Assembly: GCF_003086295.3 (NCBI RefSeq)
Contig: NC_092053.1
Location: 113,105,506-113,169,505 of the forward strand
Source: Arachis hypogaea
Taxonomy: Eukaryota > Streptophyta > Magnoliopsida > Fabales > Fabaceae
DNA: 64,000 nucleotides
Direction: 5' to 3'
Below the pieces are notes generated by a model that saw only the letters and a program-made list of their open reading frames with translations, was not told where the DNA came from and did no database searches. The translations under genes and the position numbers were made by a program. Positions 1 to 13,597 of the stretch are shown here, piece after piece. The stretch's first letter is position 1; each line of letters opens with the position of its first letter.

Positions 1-336
1 CAATTAAATATGACATTTCAAATTTGAAGTGCAGTCTCTCTTGCTAACCGTTCCCGCCGCAAGATTGTTGATATTCTCCATGATCTCCTCGTGCCATAAA
101 AACCATTAACTTTCCACTTTCACAAGTAATCGATCAGCTCTTTCGAAGGCCTTACTCAATTCTTCGAATCGAATATCCTACTCGATTTGGCTTACTCGAT
201 TAACAAAACAATCGAAATTCATATGAGCACCGATTACTTCCAACTTCAAACTCGCGCGCGCGCGTCTTCTCGAGAAACCACACTTAACTCATTTCGATTC
301 AACTCACTTTTATCGAAAATATTTTTTCGATCAACA
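1..336 (-). repeat. 3' LTR of element A (partial, cut by window edge)
   Basis: This matches 28305-28640 base for base except for about 19 substitutions. The LTR begins (minus strand) with TGTTGATCGAAAAA at position 336, directly after the polypurine tract. About 565 bp of the LTR should lie beyond the left edge if it has the same 901 bp length as the other copy. A cgcgcgcgcg run sits near 255-264. Confidence 0.9.
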
Positions 337-383
337 AATTGCCCACTTGGATTAATGTGGTTGGCGTCGATATTATTATCGAA
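337..383 (-). other. Polypurine tract and upstream hairpin of element A
   Basis: On the minus strand the bases just before the 3' LTR read CCAAGTGGGCAATT, the expected plus-strand primer site. About 30 bases upstream lies a small hairpin, TCGATA-ATAA-TATCGA (367-382), with a 6-bp stem and a 4-base loop. Element B has the same hairpin with a 7-bp stem (49639-49656). Confidence 0.6.
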
Positions 384-683
384 CAATAAAGCACTTAATT
401 CAAAAGACGTCAATTTTCAAACCAACAATAATTGTCATTTAAACTCCCCATTACTACTGATCCACTCGACACGTCTCCCGAGACTTGCGCTTTCTCTCTC
501 TACCACTTCATCTTCTTTACGAAGTTACCTCTATTTGCATCCCTTCCACAGTAACGGCTACAATGATACTTTTAAATTTCACTCTTCCAGCTTTATTCGA
601 ATCTCTTGAACTCATCACTCTATGAACTTCCTTCGCATCAAGACTTTCCCACAAAAATCTCCAACCTTCAATTTTCCTTGACA
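337..683. other. Spacer between 3' LTR of element A and the antisense gene start
   Basis: About 350 bp holding the polypurine tract and hairpin at its left end. The rest would be the 5' flank or promoter of the plus-strand PMD gene. No convincing TATA box or other gene was seen here. The same stretch exists in element B at 49340-49685. Confidence 0.5.
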
Positions 684-3600
684 ATGGCTGGTTCTTCCTC
701 TCGTGCCACTACTTAAGATAAGGGTAAAGGCCATGCAACATCACTGCCATCTCTGCCAGCTCTTCGCATCCTTAATCAAATCAATGATGAAATCATTGAT
801 GACCCCCATCTACAAGTCAATGATACCAGGATTTAATTCCCTTCACAATCAGTGCAGATACACACTACTTCCTTGGGCTGATTGAAACTCTTGAAAGAGC
901 AAACAAAAAGCTTTCTTTCTTCCTTAATGCCGAAGGAGAAGATTTATTGATAAACTAAGCTTTTAACATCTCTCACTTCATCAACCAAAAAATTTTTCGA
1001 AACAATCCAAAAATTAAACCTCGAGGGTTTGATTTTACAACTTGGCACCAACGCCTCGAACCCACAAAGGGTGCTTTCTGGAGGGCCCTAGGAATACAAG
1101 AACTGTTAAGGCTTTCTCACTTTTCACTCACTACACATCCTTGGATGATTGGAGCAGTGACCTGTTTCTGGAATAGAACTACCAATAACTTCCACCTTCC
1201 TTGTAGGATGATCGGAATGTCTCTCTTCGATGTAGCTGCTATTACAAGACTCCCGATAAATTCTCCAGACTGTACCCCTGACATGCAATCTCAGCGTCAA
1301 TACAATGTCACCTTCAACACCTCATACAGTGACTTCATCGCCCATAATATGGGTGCAGACGGTACATAAATCACAGATAATGAACACGTTGTCTTCTTGT
1401 TTTACTGGTTAAACGCAGTTCTATTCTGTTCCCAAAACGTACAGATGTCAAAACTCTTTCTTCCCCTAGCTGCTCTTTTACATGAAGGGAAAATTCTCAA
1501 CTTGGCCAAGCTGCTTCTAGGACACATTTTTGAAGAACTTATCCTACTTGTCTGTGACCTCCGGGACAACAAAATAATCAACACAGGAGGTCCACTTTGG
1601 CTTCTTCAATTATGCTCAATGCCATTTTCGAAAACTACATGATAAAACCTGTAGGGGGCAACACTGATAAACAGCACATCGAGAGTTTTCACTTATTTGA
1701 TTACAAACCCAATTTTCCAAACGCCCAATCGGACGAAGACAAATTTTGGGCTGTTTTTTCTCTTTTCCATTCTTTCATAAATTTTGATAATGATCAACTC
1801 AATTTCACTCCTTTTTTGCGTCGCAACCGCGGTTCTGCCTTGCTCGATCGTTTGCTCTTTCCAAATACTAATGAGGAAAGCGAACTTACAAATCAAACTT
1901 GGGCACACCTATTGGCTGTTCAAGTGATACCAATAGGGCTGCCACAATATAAGAAGGAAAGGTTTAAGATAACCTTGTACGCTCCTCATTTGATTGCAAG
2001 ATAATTGGGATTCTCTCAGGCTATCCCAACTCCTCAACCTCGACACAGTGATCCATTTTGTCAAATTACTCTGACATCTCAGGAAGACTTCAACACTTGT
2101 CTCTTAAAAAATAAAAAACGAAGAGACCGCTTCAACTTCTTGATTTATGAATGCAGTTCATTTATCACCAAATCTTGTCTTGAATGCTGGACTGCTTATT
2201 ACTCAAGGTATACCCGTACCTTAGAAGAAATTCAGCAAACTACTATTCGAGCAGCTGTTACTGAAAGTTCTCCAAAAAGAACACACAAAAGGAAAGCTGA
2301 AGCTGCTCGGCCACCACCACATAAGATCAGAAGGACTCCTACTAAAACTTCTCGCAGAGTAATTCTTCTATTCATAACTCTACTTTCAAATTCGAAATAT
2401 CCTTCGAATATTACTATTATACAATTTTGAAACATAATTGATCCTGGACTTTTAACAGCTAATTTTGCAATCATCAAGCGAAAGCGCTGATGAGAGTGAA
2501 CCAACCAACAAGAATTCTCTCGTTGCTTCCTCTCAATCGGGAGATGCAGTCGATTCTGATCCTGGCCCTCAACTAATACTAAGATCCAAAATTCCTCAGG
2601 TAACACCTCCATCACCATACACCTCTTACTTAGTTCAAAAATACATCTTAAACTCATAATTGAGTACCTTTTATATTAGCCTATTAATGTTGCCCAGGCA
2701 GCTTCTTTCACTGTAGCTCCCTATCAGCTAATCCCTCAACAACAAAATGATCCAGAGCACTCTACATCACATGATTCAATTCAATTCACAGGATCCCTGC
2801 AATCAATTTCTGTTGCTCGTCCACCTCCTCTTCACACAACACAAGTGATTGATCTGACAGAAAATCCTCTGCAGCATTCTCCAAAAGAGACCCACAGACT
2901 TGAATCAACTTCACCAAACAATCAAGCTGCCCTAATTGAAGAGAACCAAACAGTCCCAGACTCCGATTCTGCTTCTAAGGCCACCGACACCACTAATTCA
3001 GATTCCTCTCGATCCAAGGTTTTAGAGACCCCTTCAGAATTACAACCTGATCCTTCACTCCAGACCCCTTCGGGACCAAGAGCAGGGACATCGAATGTTC
3101 CTACCACTCCAACTAGTACTACCTTGGATGACCTGATTTCTATTTTGAATAAAGTTATCCAAGAAAACAAGGTGCCAGTTCCTGTACCAGCAATCTCAAG
3201 GCCTGCCACATCAAAGCCTCCAATCGAATTAGAACCTGACACTCGGGAACAACTTCGATCACTCATCAAACTCTTGGATCATCCACCTACTACATGGGTT
3301 AATGACCCAATCCTCAACAAACTCTTGGAAGACTGTTTGAATTCTTCTTTCGAATTCCCAACCAACACACCATATTCTGCTTCAATCCAAGAATTCAGAC
3401 AACTTCTTAATGATAGCGTTGCATCTCAGTTTCAACTCCAAGAAACTGAAAATGAAGAAGCCATAGCCAAATCTAAAATAGAAAATTGTCTTGCAACTGC
3501 TCAACCAATCCAAACCTCTCATAAGGAGTTTGATCTGAGAATTTTCCATGCTATTTTTGTTCAGGCTTTCCATGATTAGGAAGAAGCGAGACTCGAAGCA

Positions 3601-3858
3601 GAATTGGCTCGAATTCAGGAATAACTTACCACCATACACCAAAATCGAGCCACCATAGCCAAACCTCTGGCTGCAACCCAACAAGAGCAACATCTCCTTA
3701 TCCAGAAACTTATCTTAATCGACACTGAGTGAAGAGGATATGAAAAGCAACTCGAGAAAATCCAGGCTGACAAGTTCAAGCAGATTGAAATGCTTACAAT
3801 TCTGGAAAACAAAAGGACAAAGCTACACTCTTATTTGGCAAAACTATGGGCATCTTGA
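684..3858 (+). pseudogene. Antisense plant mobile domain (PMD) gene of element A, three exons, decayed
   Basis: The gene runs opposite to pol and ends about 80 bp from the pol stop, tail to tail. Exons are 684-2358, 2459-2599 and 2698-3858, joined by two GT-AG introns of 100 and 98 bp, both phase 0. The N-terminal part resembles the aminotransferase-like plant mobile domain known from MAIN/MAIL proteins and from transposons (FWNRTTNNFHL, DVAAITRLPI, GGPLWLLQL). A basic cluster follows around 2270-2350 (KRTHKRKAEAARPPPHKIRR), probably a nuclear localisation signal. Then comes a long Ser/Thr/Pro/Glu-rich linker and a C-terminal coiled coil rich in Glu, Gln and Leu. This copy is broken: early stop near 714, further stops, and a one-base loss near 1613 in the GPLWLLQLW motif that element B does not share. 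The function in the element is unknown. Confidence 0.75.
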
Positions 3859-3936
3859 ATTCTTTTTTATTAATTATTATTAATTTTTTTTTTGCAATAT
3901 CTTTTGTCTTTTCTGAACTTTATATATGTTGAACTT

Positions 3937-4081
3937 TTATACTTGCCAACAATAGAAAAGTTTCAAGTATTTCCCATTAATCGAGTTAATCACTTTCCCT
4001 GACTCGATATCTTTAACCTGATAGGCATTTCCAGAAAATACCCCTATCACTTGAAAGGGACCTTCCCAGTTATGGGACCAT
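3937..4081 (-). pseudogene. Integrase C-terminus of element A (end of pol), cut off by element C
   Basis: On the minus strand this encodes the last residues of pol, matching SHNWEGPFQVI and GNAYQIKDV of element B and ending at a TAA at 3937-3939. It is the chromodomain-like or GPY/F-type end of integrase. Insertion of element C separated it from the rest of pol, which resumes at 9913; the five bases accat occur on both sides. Confidence 0.85.
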
Positions 4082-5585
4082 TGATAAACCCCTATTTTAT
4101 GATTCATCTTGTGCTCAAATTGAATGTTTTTATCAATTCTTCACCCACTTATTCATATGAATTGCATGGTTTTACTTTTCCTTCCTTATTATGTGGTAAG
4201 TGTGAAAACATATTTTCTATGCTTTAAAAGTATTAATTTTAATTATCCTTTATTACCATTCGATGCCGTGATTTGTGTGTTAAGTATTTTCAGGCTTCAT
4301 AGGGCAGGGATGGCTTAGAGGGCAGAAAGGAAACATACAAAAATGGAAGGAAAGCACAAAAATAGAGTTTTAAAGAAAAGGCAGCGACGCGTACGCATGG
4401 ACGACGCGGACGCGTGCCTAGCGCAAAACACAAGCGACGTGGACGCGTGGACGACGCGGACGCATGCCTTGAGCAGAACACAAATGACACAGACACGTGA
4501 CTGACGCGTTCGCGTGACAAGAAAAACTCCCAGATGACGCGAACGCGTGACCCACGCGCACGCGTGACAGAGGCCACGTGCAGGAATCTGCAGAAAATGC
4601 CCTCAGTGATTTCTGGGCCCCTTTTTTGGCCCAGATCCAAGCCAGAAACATAGAATATAAGCCAGAGAATAGAGGAATCAAAAAGAGAGACGACGAGAAC
4701 AATTAATCATACATTCCTTATTCAATTTTAGGTTTTAGATGTAGCTTTTAGAGAGAGAGGCTCTCTCCTCTCTCTTAGGTTTTAGGATTAGGATTCCTTT
4801 TATTTTATGGTTATTACTTCAATGCCAGGATCAATATTCCTAAATTTAATTTATATTTTTCTTCTACTTTTAATTACTCTAATACTTTTATTTGTCAATT
4901 ATTTATGTCCCCAAATTGGTTTATGAACCTTTTCATGTTAAGATTTGAATATTCTATTTAATATAATTCGAGGTATTTCAGAGTAATGATTTTTCTATTC
5001 TATTCATGATGCTTTCAATTTAATTTAGATTTATTTTCCCTTTTGGCTTTGGTTAAGTAATTGGTAACACTTGAGTTATCAAACTCAGCAGTTGATTGGA
5101 AATTAGGATTGTGGATTAATTTGCATCTCTCTAAAGCTAGTCTTTCCTTAGGAGTTGACTAGGACTTGAGGAATCAAATTTATCAGTCCACTTGACTTTC
5201 CTTTATTTAGTAAAGATTAACTAAGTGGGAGCAATGGACAACTCTCATCACAATTGATAAAGATAACTAGGATAGGATTTCCGGTTCTTATACCTTGCCA
5301 AGAGATTTTCTAATTATTAATTTATTTTTCTTGTCACTTAATTTACTTGTTCCCTATTTCAAAAACCCAAAAATTATACAATTTTCCATAACCAATAATA
5401 AATCATACTGCCCTGCAATTCCTTGAGAGACGACCCGAGGTTTAAATACTTCGGTTATTTATTTTTATTGGGTTTGCTTAAGTGACAAACAAGTTTTTGT
5501 ATGGAAGGATTATTGCTTGGTTTAGAAACTATACTTGCAACGAGAATTTATTGTGAATTCTAAACCATCAATCTTCAGTTCATCA
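4082..5585 (+). repeat. 5' LTR of element C
   Basis: 1504 bp, TG...CA ends, the same length as the 3' LTR at 8409-9912. It contains a CGCG-rich array (about 4384-4573), a CACGTG G-box at its end, a possible TATA element (GAATATAAGCC, about 4651) and a CT-rich stretch near 4752-4780. Short frames seen in the CGCG array are chance products of base composition. Confidence 0.92.
4384..4573. repeat. CGCG-rich degenerate tandem array in LTR of element C
   Basis: Roughly 30-base units built from GACGCGNACGCGTG half-palindromes (for example gacgcgaacgcgtgac), lying just upstream of the putative TATA element. The same array recurs at about 8712-8900, 56464-56670 and 60233-60412. The core ACGCGT/CGCGT fits the CGCG box bound by plant CAMTA factors, so it may be the LTR enhancer. 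That role is inferred. Confidence 0.75.
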
Positions 5586-6546
5586 AAATGGTTACCAAAA
5601 GGCTGAGGAGGATATGAGATTCATGAGATTTGACTGGCACGCAGTCAAGAGGACAATAGCCCTTAATCCTACTATCCCATGGGTCATGGGCAAATCCACA
5701 GTAGCCCCAAAAAGAATAAAGATTATCTACCTGAATGATGAGGCTCGACTTTGGCAGCAGATTCTGAGTAACTACGTGATGCCGAGCACTCATGAGACAG
5801 AGGTGCCAGCTGCTATGATTACCCTCATCTGGTGTGTGATGGAGGGAAAGGACTTATATCTTCCCCGCTTTATCCGGTATTACATGGCCAGAGTCCATGT
5901 CAGAGGCACCCTCCCTTTTCCATACTTGATTACTCAGCTAGGCCGCCGAGCTGAGGTGCCCTGAGAGATTGCTGATGAAAAGCCAACCGCAGCAGACTGC
6001 AAGAAGATCATCCCTCACAGCAGGAAGTTTCAGGCTTTAGGCTACCGACCTCCATTTCTCACTGCCTCTGCTGAGGCAGCTACATCTTCTGCTGCCCCTT
6101 CTGCATCCACTGCCCCACCAGCCACCACTGCACCCTCCCCTACTCCCGAGCCCATTTATCACCTCGTGCACCGACTCTTCACACGATTGGATCATATGGA
6201 GCATCGCAACAAGTGACGCTATGAGCACTTAAAGTTGATGATCCGATCCGGCAGCGACATCCCCTCCGATCCTGATACACCATCGGAGCTATCTGATGCG
6301 GAGGTGGACAATCATGAGGAGGAGGTACGTGCAGAGGCTGAGCAGGGAGGACCTGAGCAGGCTGCACCACACCATGAGGAGCCCCATCAGATACAGCCGG
6401 CTGATCCAGAGATCCCTCTACAAGCAAAGCCTCCACTTCAGCAGGCAGACCCTCCGACACTCATACAGACTGCAGAGCCTCAGACCACCACAGAGACACC
6501 TACAGTACATCCTTTCGGAGATGACACTTCTTCACACCCAGTTTGA
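5586..6546 (+). pseudogene. Remnant of plant transposon accessory ORF in element C
   Basis: An open frame runs from the LTR edge without its own start (first codon about 5587). It covers a domain like the C-terminal half of the element D ORF (21778-22929), then Ala/Pro/Ser-rich and Glu/Pro-rich low-complexity sequence, ending at 6546. It is broken by stops near 5962 (TGA) and 6214 (TGA). The family is the putative plant transposon protein often found in Athila-like elements; its biochemical role is not known to me. The start of the gene was lost with the PBS and gag. Confidence 0.65.
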
Positions 6547-6549
6547 GTG

Positions 6550-6588
6550 AGCATCGAGTACGATGCTATTATTTAAGTGTGGGGAGGT
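6550..6588 (+). other. Internal hairpin plus PPT-like tract, element C
   Basis: A perfect stem AGCATCG/CGATGCT with loop AGTA (6550-6567) is followed by six bases and then TAAGTGTGGGGAGGT (6574-6588). The last tract is identical to the polypurine tract next to the 3' LTR at 8394-8408. It starts four bases after the accessory ORF stop codon. Confidence 0.8.
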
Positions 6589-8370
<1,782 letters not shown>

Positions 8371-8408
8371 TAGCATGAGGACATGCTATTGTATAAGTGT
8401 GGGGAGGT
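8371..8408 (+). other. Hairpin plus polypurine tract before 3' LTR of element C
   Basis: Perfect stem TAGCATG/CATGCTA with loop AGGA (8371-8388), five bases, then TAAGTGTGGGGAGGT (8394-8408), directly abutting the 3' LTR. The G-rich tract is the expected primer for plus-strand DNA synthesis. The hairpin is an extra element. Confidence 0.85.
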
Positions 8409-9912
8409 TGATAAACCCGTATTTTATGATTCATCTTGTGCTCAAATTGAATGTTTTTATCAATTCTTTACCCACTTATTCATATGAATTGCATGGTTTT
8501 ACTTTTCCTTCCTTATTATGTGGTAAGTGTGAAAACATGTTTCCTATGCTTTAAAAGTATTAATTTTAATTATCCTTTATTACCATTCGATGCCGTGATT
8601 TGTGTGTTAAGTATTTTCAGGCTTCATAGGACAGGGATGACTTAGAGGACAGAAAGAAAACATACAAAAATTGAAGGAAAGCACAAAAATAGAGTTTTGA
8701 AGAAAAGGCAGTGACGTGTACGCATGGACGACGTGGACGCGTGCCTAGCACAAAACACAAGCGACGCGCATGCGTGGAAGACGCGGACGCGTGCCTTGAG
8801 CAGAACGCAAATGACGCGAACGCGTGAGTGACGCATTCGCGTGACAAGAAAAACTTCCAGATGATGCGAACGCGTGATCCACGCGCACGCGTGATGGAGG
8901 CCACGTGCAGGAATCTGCAGAAAACGCCCTCAGCAATTTCTGGGCCCCTTTTTTGGCCCAGATCCAAGCCAGAAACGCAGAATATAAGCCAGAGAATGGA
9001 GGAATCAAAAAGAGAGACGACGAGAACAATCAATCATACATTCCTTATTCAATTTTAGGTTTTAGATGTAGCTTTTAGAGAGAGAGGCTCTCTTCTCTCT
9101 CTTAGGTTTTAGGATTAGGATTCCTTTTATTTTATGGTTATTACTTCAACGTCAGGTTCAATATTCCTAAATTTAATTTATATTTTTCTTCTACCTTTAA
9201 TTACTCTAATACTTTTATTTGTCAATTATTTATGTCCCCAAATTGGTTTATGAACCTTTTCATGTTAAGATTTGAATATTCTATTTAATATAATTCGAGG
9301 TATTTCAAAGTAATGATTTTTCATTTCTATTCATGATGCTTTCAATTTAATTTAGATTTATTTTTCCTTTTGGCTTTGGTTAAGTAATTGGTAACACTTG
9401 AGTTATCAAACTCAGCAGTTGATTGGAAATTAGGATTGTGGATTAATTTGCATCTCTCTATAGCTAGTCTTTCCTTAGGAGTTGACTAGGACTTGAGGAA
9501 TCAAATTTATCAGTCCACTTGACTTTCCTTTATTTAGTAAAGATTAACTAAGTGGGAGCAACGGACAACTCTCATCACAATTGATAAGGATAACTAGGAT
9601 AGGATTTCCGGTTCTTATACCTTGCCAAGAGATTTTCTAATTGTTAATTTATTTTTCTTGTCACTTAATTTACTTGTTCTCTATTTCAAAAACCCAAAAA
9701 TTATACAATTTTTCATAACCAATAACAAATCATACTGCCCTGCAATTCCTTGAGAGACGACCCGAGGTTTAAATACTTCGGTTATTTATTTTTATTGGGT
9801 TTGCTTAAGTGACAAACAAGTTTTTGTATAGAAGGATTATTGCTTGGTTTAGAAATTATACTTGCAACGAGAATTTATTGTGAATTCTAAACCATCAATC
9901 TTCAGTTCATCA
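8409..9912 (+). repeat. 3' LTR of element C
   Basis: 1504 bp, begins TGATAAACCC right after the polypurine tract and ends TTCATCA before the target duplication accat. Compared with the 5' LTR most differences are C-to-T or G-to-A at CG sites, as expected for methylated repeats. Confidence 0.92.
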
Positions 9913-10870
9913 ACCATTTACCTATAAATTTCGATTTCTTTTCCATCGGTAAAATAACTTTCAAAACTAACTCGCCTATCCTAAAATACTTTTCCTTAAT
10001 TCGACGATTATAACTTCGAGCAACACTTTCTTTTTGTCGAATCATATTATCAAGTGCTAGGATTCGCTCTGAATCTAACTCGTTTAACTCATCCAACATT
10101 GCATTCCAATAATCATCGATCGGTAACTCATTCTGTTTCGATACTCTTAGAGTATTCAAATTAATTTCTAATGGTAACACTGCATCATGGCCATACACCA
10201 ATTTATAAGGTGAGGTTCCCGTCGAACCTCTTGGTAAATTTCGATAGGCCCATAATACTTGACTTAAAGTCTCACGCCATGTTCGAGGCCTGTTCCCAAT
10301 ATGCTTTTTAATCAAGCATATCAATATCTTATTTGCTGCCTCTACTTGCCCATTAGCATGTGCATAATAAAGAGTTGAAGTAACAATACTAATGTTCCTT
10401 GAAGCCGCAAAATTTTTAATTCGCTGGCCAGTAAACATAGTTCCTTGGTCAGTACTTAACGTCTGAGGAATTCCAAATCGATGGATAATATTTTCCTCAA
10501 CAAAGTTAATCATCTCACTTTGACCAACTTCTACCAAAGGAACTGCTTCAACCCATTTCGTGAAATAATCAATAGCCACTAAAATAAATTTGTGCTGCTT
10601 CGATGAAGGGGGTGAATCAACCCAATTAAATCTAAAGCCCAACCTCTAAATGGTCATGGCTTTATTATCGAATGCAGTTCAGCCACTGGAATCTGTTGTA
10701 TCGAACCATGTTTCTGACATTCTCGACAGGCCTTTGCATAATCGATACAATCTTTTATCATAGATGGCCAATATACATGATTGCGATATAACACCCATCT
10801 CATTTTTTTTTCGCCTGATGAGCACCACAAATTCCATTATGAACTTCACCCAAAGCAATACTGTGATCTT
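9913..10870 (-). pseudogene. Integrase of element A (N-terminal and core)
   Basis: Minus strand. The zinc-binding part (His-His then CxxC in an ECQKHG context) lies at about 10870-10680. The catalytic core follows at 10642-10100 with D in VAIDYFTKW, D in STDQGTMF and E in NGQVEAANK; the last two are 35 residues apart, the DD35E pattern. Integrase inserts the cDNA into host DNA. The open frame ends at the insertion of element C (9912), and the C-terminus lies at 3937-4081. A stop separates the zinc part from the core. Confidence 0.85.
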
Positions 10871-11580
10871 CTCAACTCAAACATCTCAATAGACTTCCAT
10901 CGATCCCTTTTTTGTATAACTCATCGGCCAATAAGACGAAGTTCATTGCTCGTAACTTTACTTTTCTATCAACTACAATATTGGGATCTTTCAAATATTG
11001 AGCAATAGGTTTTCTCCAATCAGAATTCTCCCATTCATCCATACACAACACTTCTCTCTCATTTGCTGGTACTAAAATTTGATGGATACTAGATAACTTC
11101 TTAATAGTTTCTGGACCAATCCGATACCTCGAAGCAATTTGGGCTAGCTCATTAGCAATTTTATTATGAATTCTAGGGATGTGCACCAAAGAAACATTTT
11201 GAAAAGACGTTAATAATTCCTAAGCAGTTACTAAATATTTTTGTAACGTCTCATTATTACACTTGAACTCCTTCGACAACTGCTTTAAAACTAACTGTGA
11301 ATCCCCTAGAATTTGAACTTCTAAAGCTCCTTTGTCGATTAAAATATTGAGACCCAAAATTAAAGCCTCATATTCGGCTACATTATTAGAACAAGGATAC
11401 TTCAATTCGAACAAGAACTCTGATGGGATACCCTCTGGTGAGATAATGAGGATTCCAACCCCTGCACCATCTTTATGCCTAGATCCATCGAAATACAATT
11501 TCCAATAGTTGACTTCTACATCAACTATATTTGCCCCCTGGTCATGCAGATCTTTCGAATTGTCCACAAGAAAATCTGCG
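10871..11580 (-). pseudogene. Second (archaeal-type) RNase H and linker of element A
   Basis: Minus strand. Catalytic-type residues appear in order: D in YFDGSRHKDGAG, E in NVAEYEAL, D in ILGDSQLV, and a late acidic residue in ANELAQIAS, where most relatives have DALA. This extra RNase H after the usual one marks the Tat/Ogre branch of Ty3/gypsy elements. A stop at about 11219-11221 breaks the frame. Confidence 0.82.
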
Positions 11581-11585
11581 ATGAC

Positions 11586-12266
11586 CTATCCTTTCACAGC
11601 CTTAGCCGGGACATATTGTAAATCAAATTCTATTAATGCCAGCATCCATTTTCCCAAACGTCCCCTCAACATAGAAAAACTTAACATATATTTAACAAGA
11701 TCGGTTTGTGCCACAACTTTTACCGACTTAGCCACCATATAACACTTTAACTTCATACAAGCATGATATAATGACAAGCATAATTTTTCGATCGGAGAAT
11801 ACCTTGTTTCGATATCAGTTAGAACTCGACTAAGGTAATAAACTGCCCATTCATGCCCATTTTCATCGTCTTGGGTTAACATACACCCTATAGTATTTTC
11901 AGATGCTGCTATATATAATTTTAACGGTTCAGATGGACGAACATTCGCCATAATTGGAGCTTTTGATAAATATGACTTAATCGAATCAAATGCCAATTGA
12001 TATTCTGTGGTCCATTCGAATTTTGAACCATTTTTTAATTTCACCAAAGGCGCGAATACCCTAGTTCGATCTAAAAGATTCGAGATGAATCTCCAAAGGT
12101 AATTTACCTTACCCAAAAACGATTGTACTTCTTTCTTCGATTTGGGTGCAAACAATGCTAATATCGCATCTGCTTTTCTTTTATCAATAGCTATTCCCTT
12201 CTTATGAACAACAAAATCTAAGAAGTTTCCAGCCGATACCCCAAAAGCACATTTCAAAGGATTCAT
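11586..12266 (-). pseudogene. RT connection and first RNase H of element A
   Basis: Minus strand, open for 226 codons. It contains FLGKVNYL and FAPLVKLKNGSKFEW typical of the RT thumb or connection, then the RNase H region (LYIAASENTIGCML, YSPIEKLCLSLYHA). It overlaps the RT frame by 65 bases because of a frameshift near 12260. Confidence 0.85.
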
Positions 12267-13098
12267 TTTTAATCATTTCTTCCTCATTGTAAGGAATGCC
12301 TTTCTTAAATGGTCTATATGCTGACTCAGAAATCGATTTGACCTTCACATCATCAATATACACTTCTATAAATTTTCCAATAAACTCATGGAAAATAGCA
12401 TTCATTGCCCGCTGATATGTTTCTCTAGTATTTTTTAAACCAAAAGACATAACCACCCACTCATATGTACCTAATGCCCCAGGACAACGGAAAGCCGTTT
12501 TAGCCACATCATCTTCCACAATGAAAATTTGGTTATATCCAGAATAACCATCCATGAAACTAAGAATTTTATTTCCTGCTGCAGAATCAATTAACATATC
12601 TGCAATTGGCATAAAATATTCATCCTTTGGGGTGGCATTATTCAAATATCGAAAATCAATACACACCATTAACTTCCCATTTTTCTTCATCACGGGGACA
12701 ATATTCGATACCCACTCCACATAACGTGCAGTTCGAATAAATTTTGCTTTAATCAAGCGTTCTATTTCTTCTTTAATTTTCATATTGATTTCAGGAGTGA
12801 ATCGTCTTGGGGTTTGCTTCACAGGTTGAGCATTGGGTTTTAATGCTAATCGATGTTCTATTAATGAACGATCAAGACCAGGCATTTCATGGTAATCCCA
12901 TGCAAAGCAATCTTTAAACTCATGTAACAAATTGAAAAGGTTAGTTCGAAAAGGATCAACGAGATCTTTAAAAATATATGTAATTCGAACATCATTATGA
13001 GTCCCCAAATTAATTTTTTCTAAAGGATCCTGATATTCGAACCCCTTATAATGACCATCCTCTTTAATTGAATACTTTTCAAATCCCAAAGGCTCCAA
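12202..13098 (-). pseudogene. Reverse transcriptase of element A
   Basis: Minus strand. RT motifs in order: VPVMKKNGKLMVCIDFR, SFMDGYSGYNQI, FGLKN and the catalytic YIDD box (VYIDDVKVKS). The enzyme copies element RNA into DNA in the virus-like particle. The frame shifts shortly after YIDD. Element B keeps the same order at about 42830-43620, with its own breaks. Confidence 0.9.
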
Positions 13099-13597
13099 AT
13101 CATAAATACAATCGAAAGTAAAATCAATAGAATCATGAGAAACAGAAGAAACTTGACTTTCGATTAAATCATTACTACTTTTACTTTCTACACAACGAGC
13201 CTCTGCTATTAAATCGGTAGTTCAACTCACATCATTAGTTCCATTACAAATACTAGGGAAATTATAACTAAATTCGGCTGGAATCGTCGAATCGAACATA
13301 TTATAATTAGTAATCTTACTAACCCTATCTGATCCAACTTTATCGGAAGAATCATCTTTATTTTCTAAAACTTGAAAATTATTTAAATAATTATGCAATG
13401 TTACCATGTAGTTGGAAACTTGCTCGACCTGGTCCATAGTCCAGCCTTCAAAGTCTTCAAAAAAGACAGTCCCAACCAGTCGGTTTGAAACCCACGTCTA
13501 GATAACGCAACTTTACCGAAAGGCCTTCTGAAGTCAAAAAACACCCTTCACAATTATAAGGATTTAGAGATCGATCAACATTCAAAGGCTTCAATTT
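13099..13597 (-). pseudogene. Protease-RT linker of element A, decayed
   Basis: Minus strand low-complexity linker (for example VENKSS-like and NKDDSSDKVGSDRVSK-like segments), homologous to 42206-42830 of element B. It carries stops and a frameshift, and no domain was recognised. Confidence 0.6.

Noticed and set aside
187..609. 140-codon frame running from the LTR of element A into its spacer (and 49413-49766 in element B)
   Set aside because: It crosses the LTR boundary and polypurine tract and has no domain. The supported antisense gene begins at 684.
4290..4702. Overlapping Arg/Ala/Cys-rich frames on the minus strand over the CGCG array (also 8617-9033, 56337-56773, 60114-60502)
   Set aside because: They arise from the GC-rich tandem units inside LTRs, appear in all frames, and match no domain.
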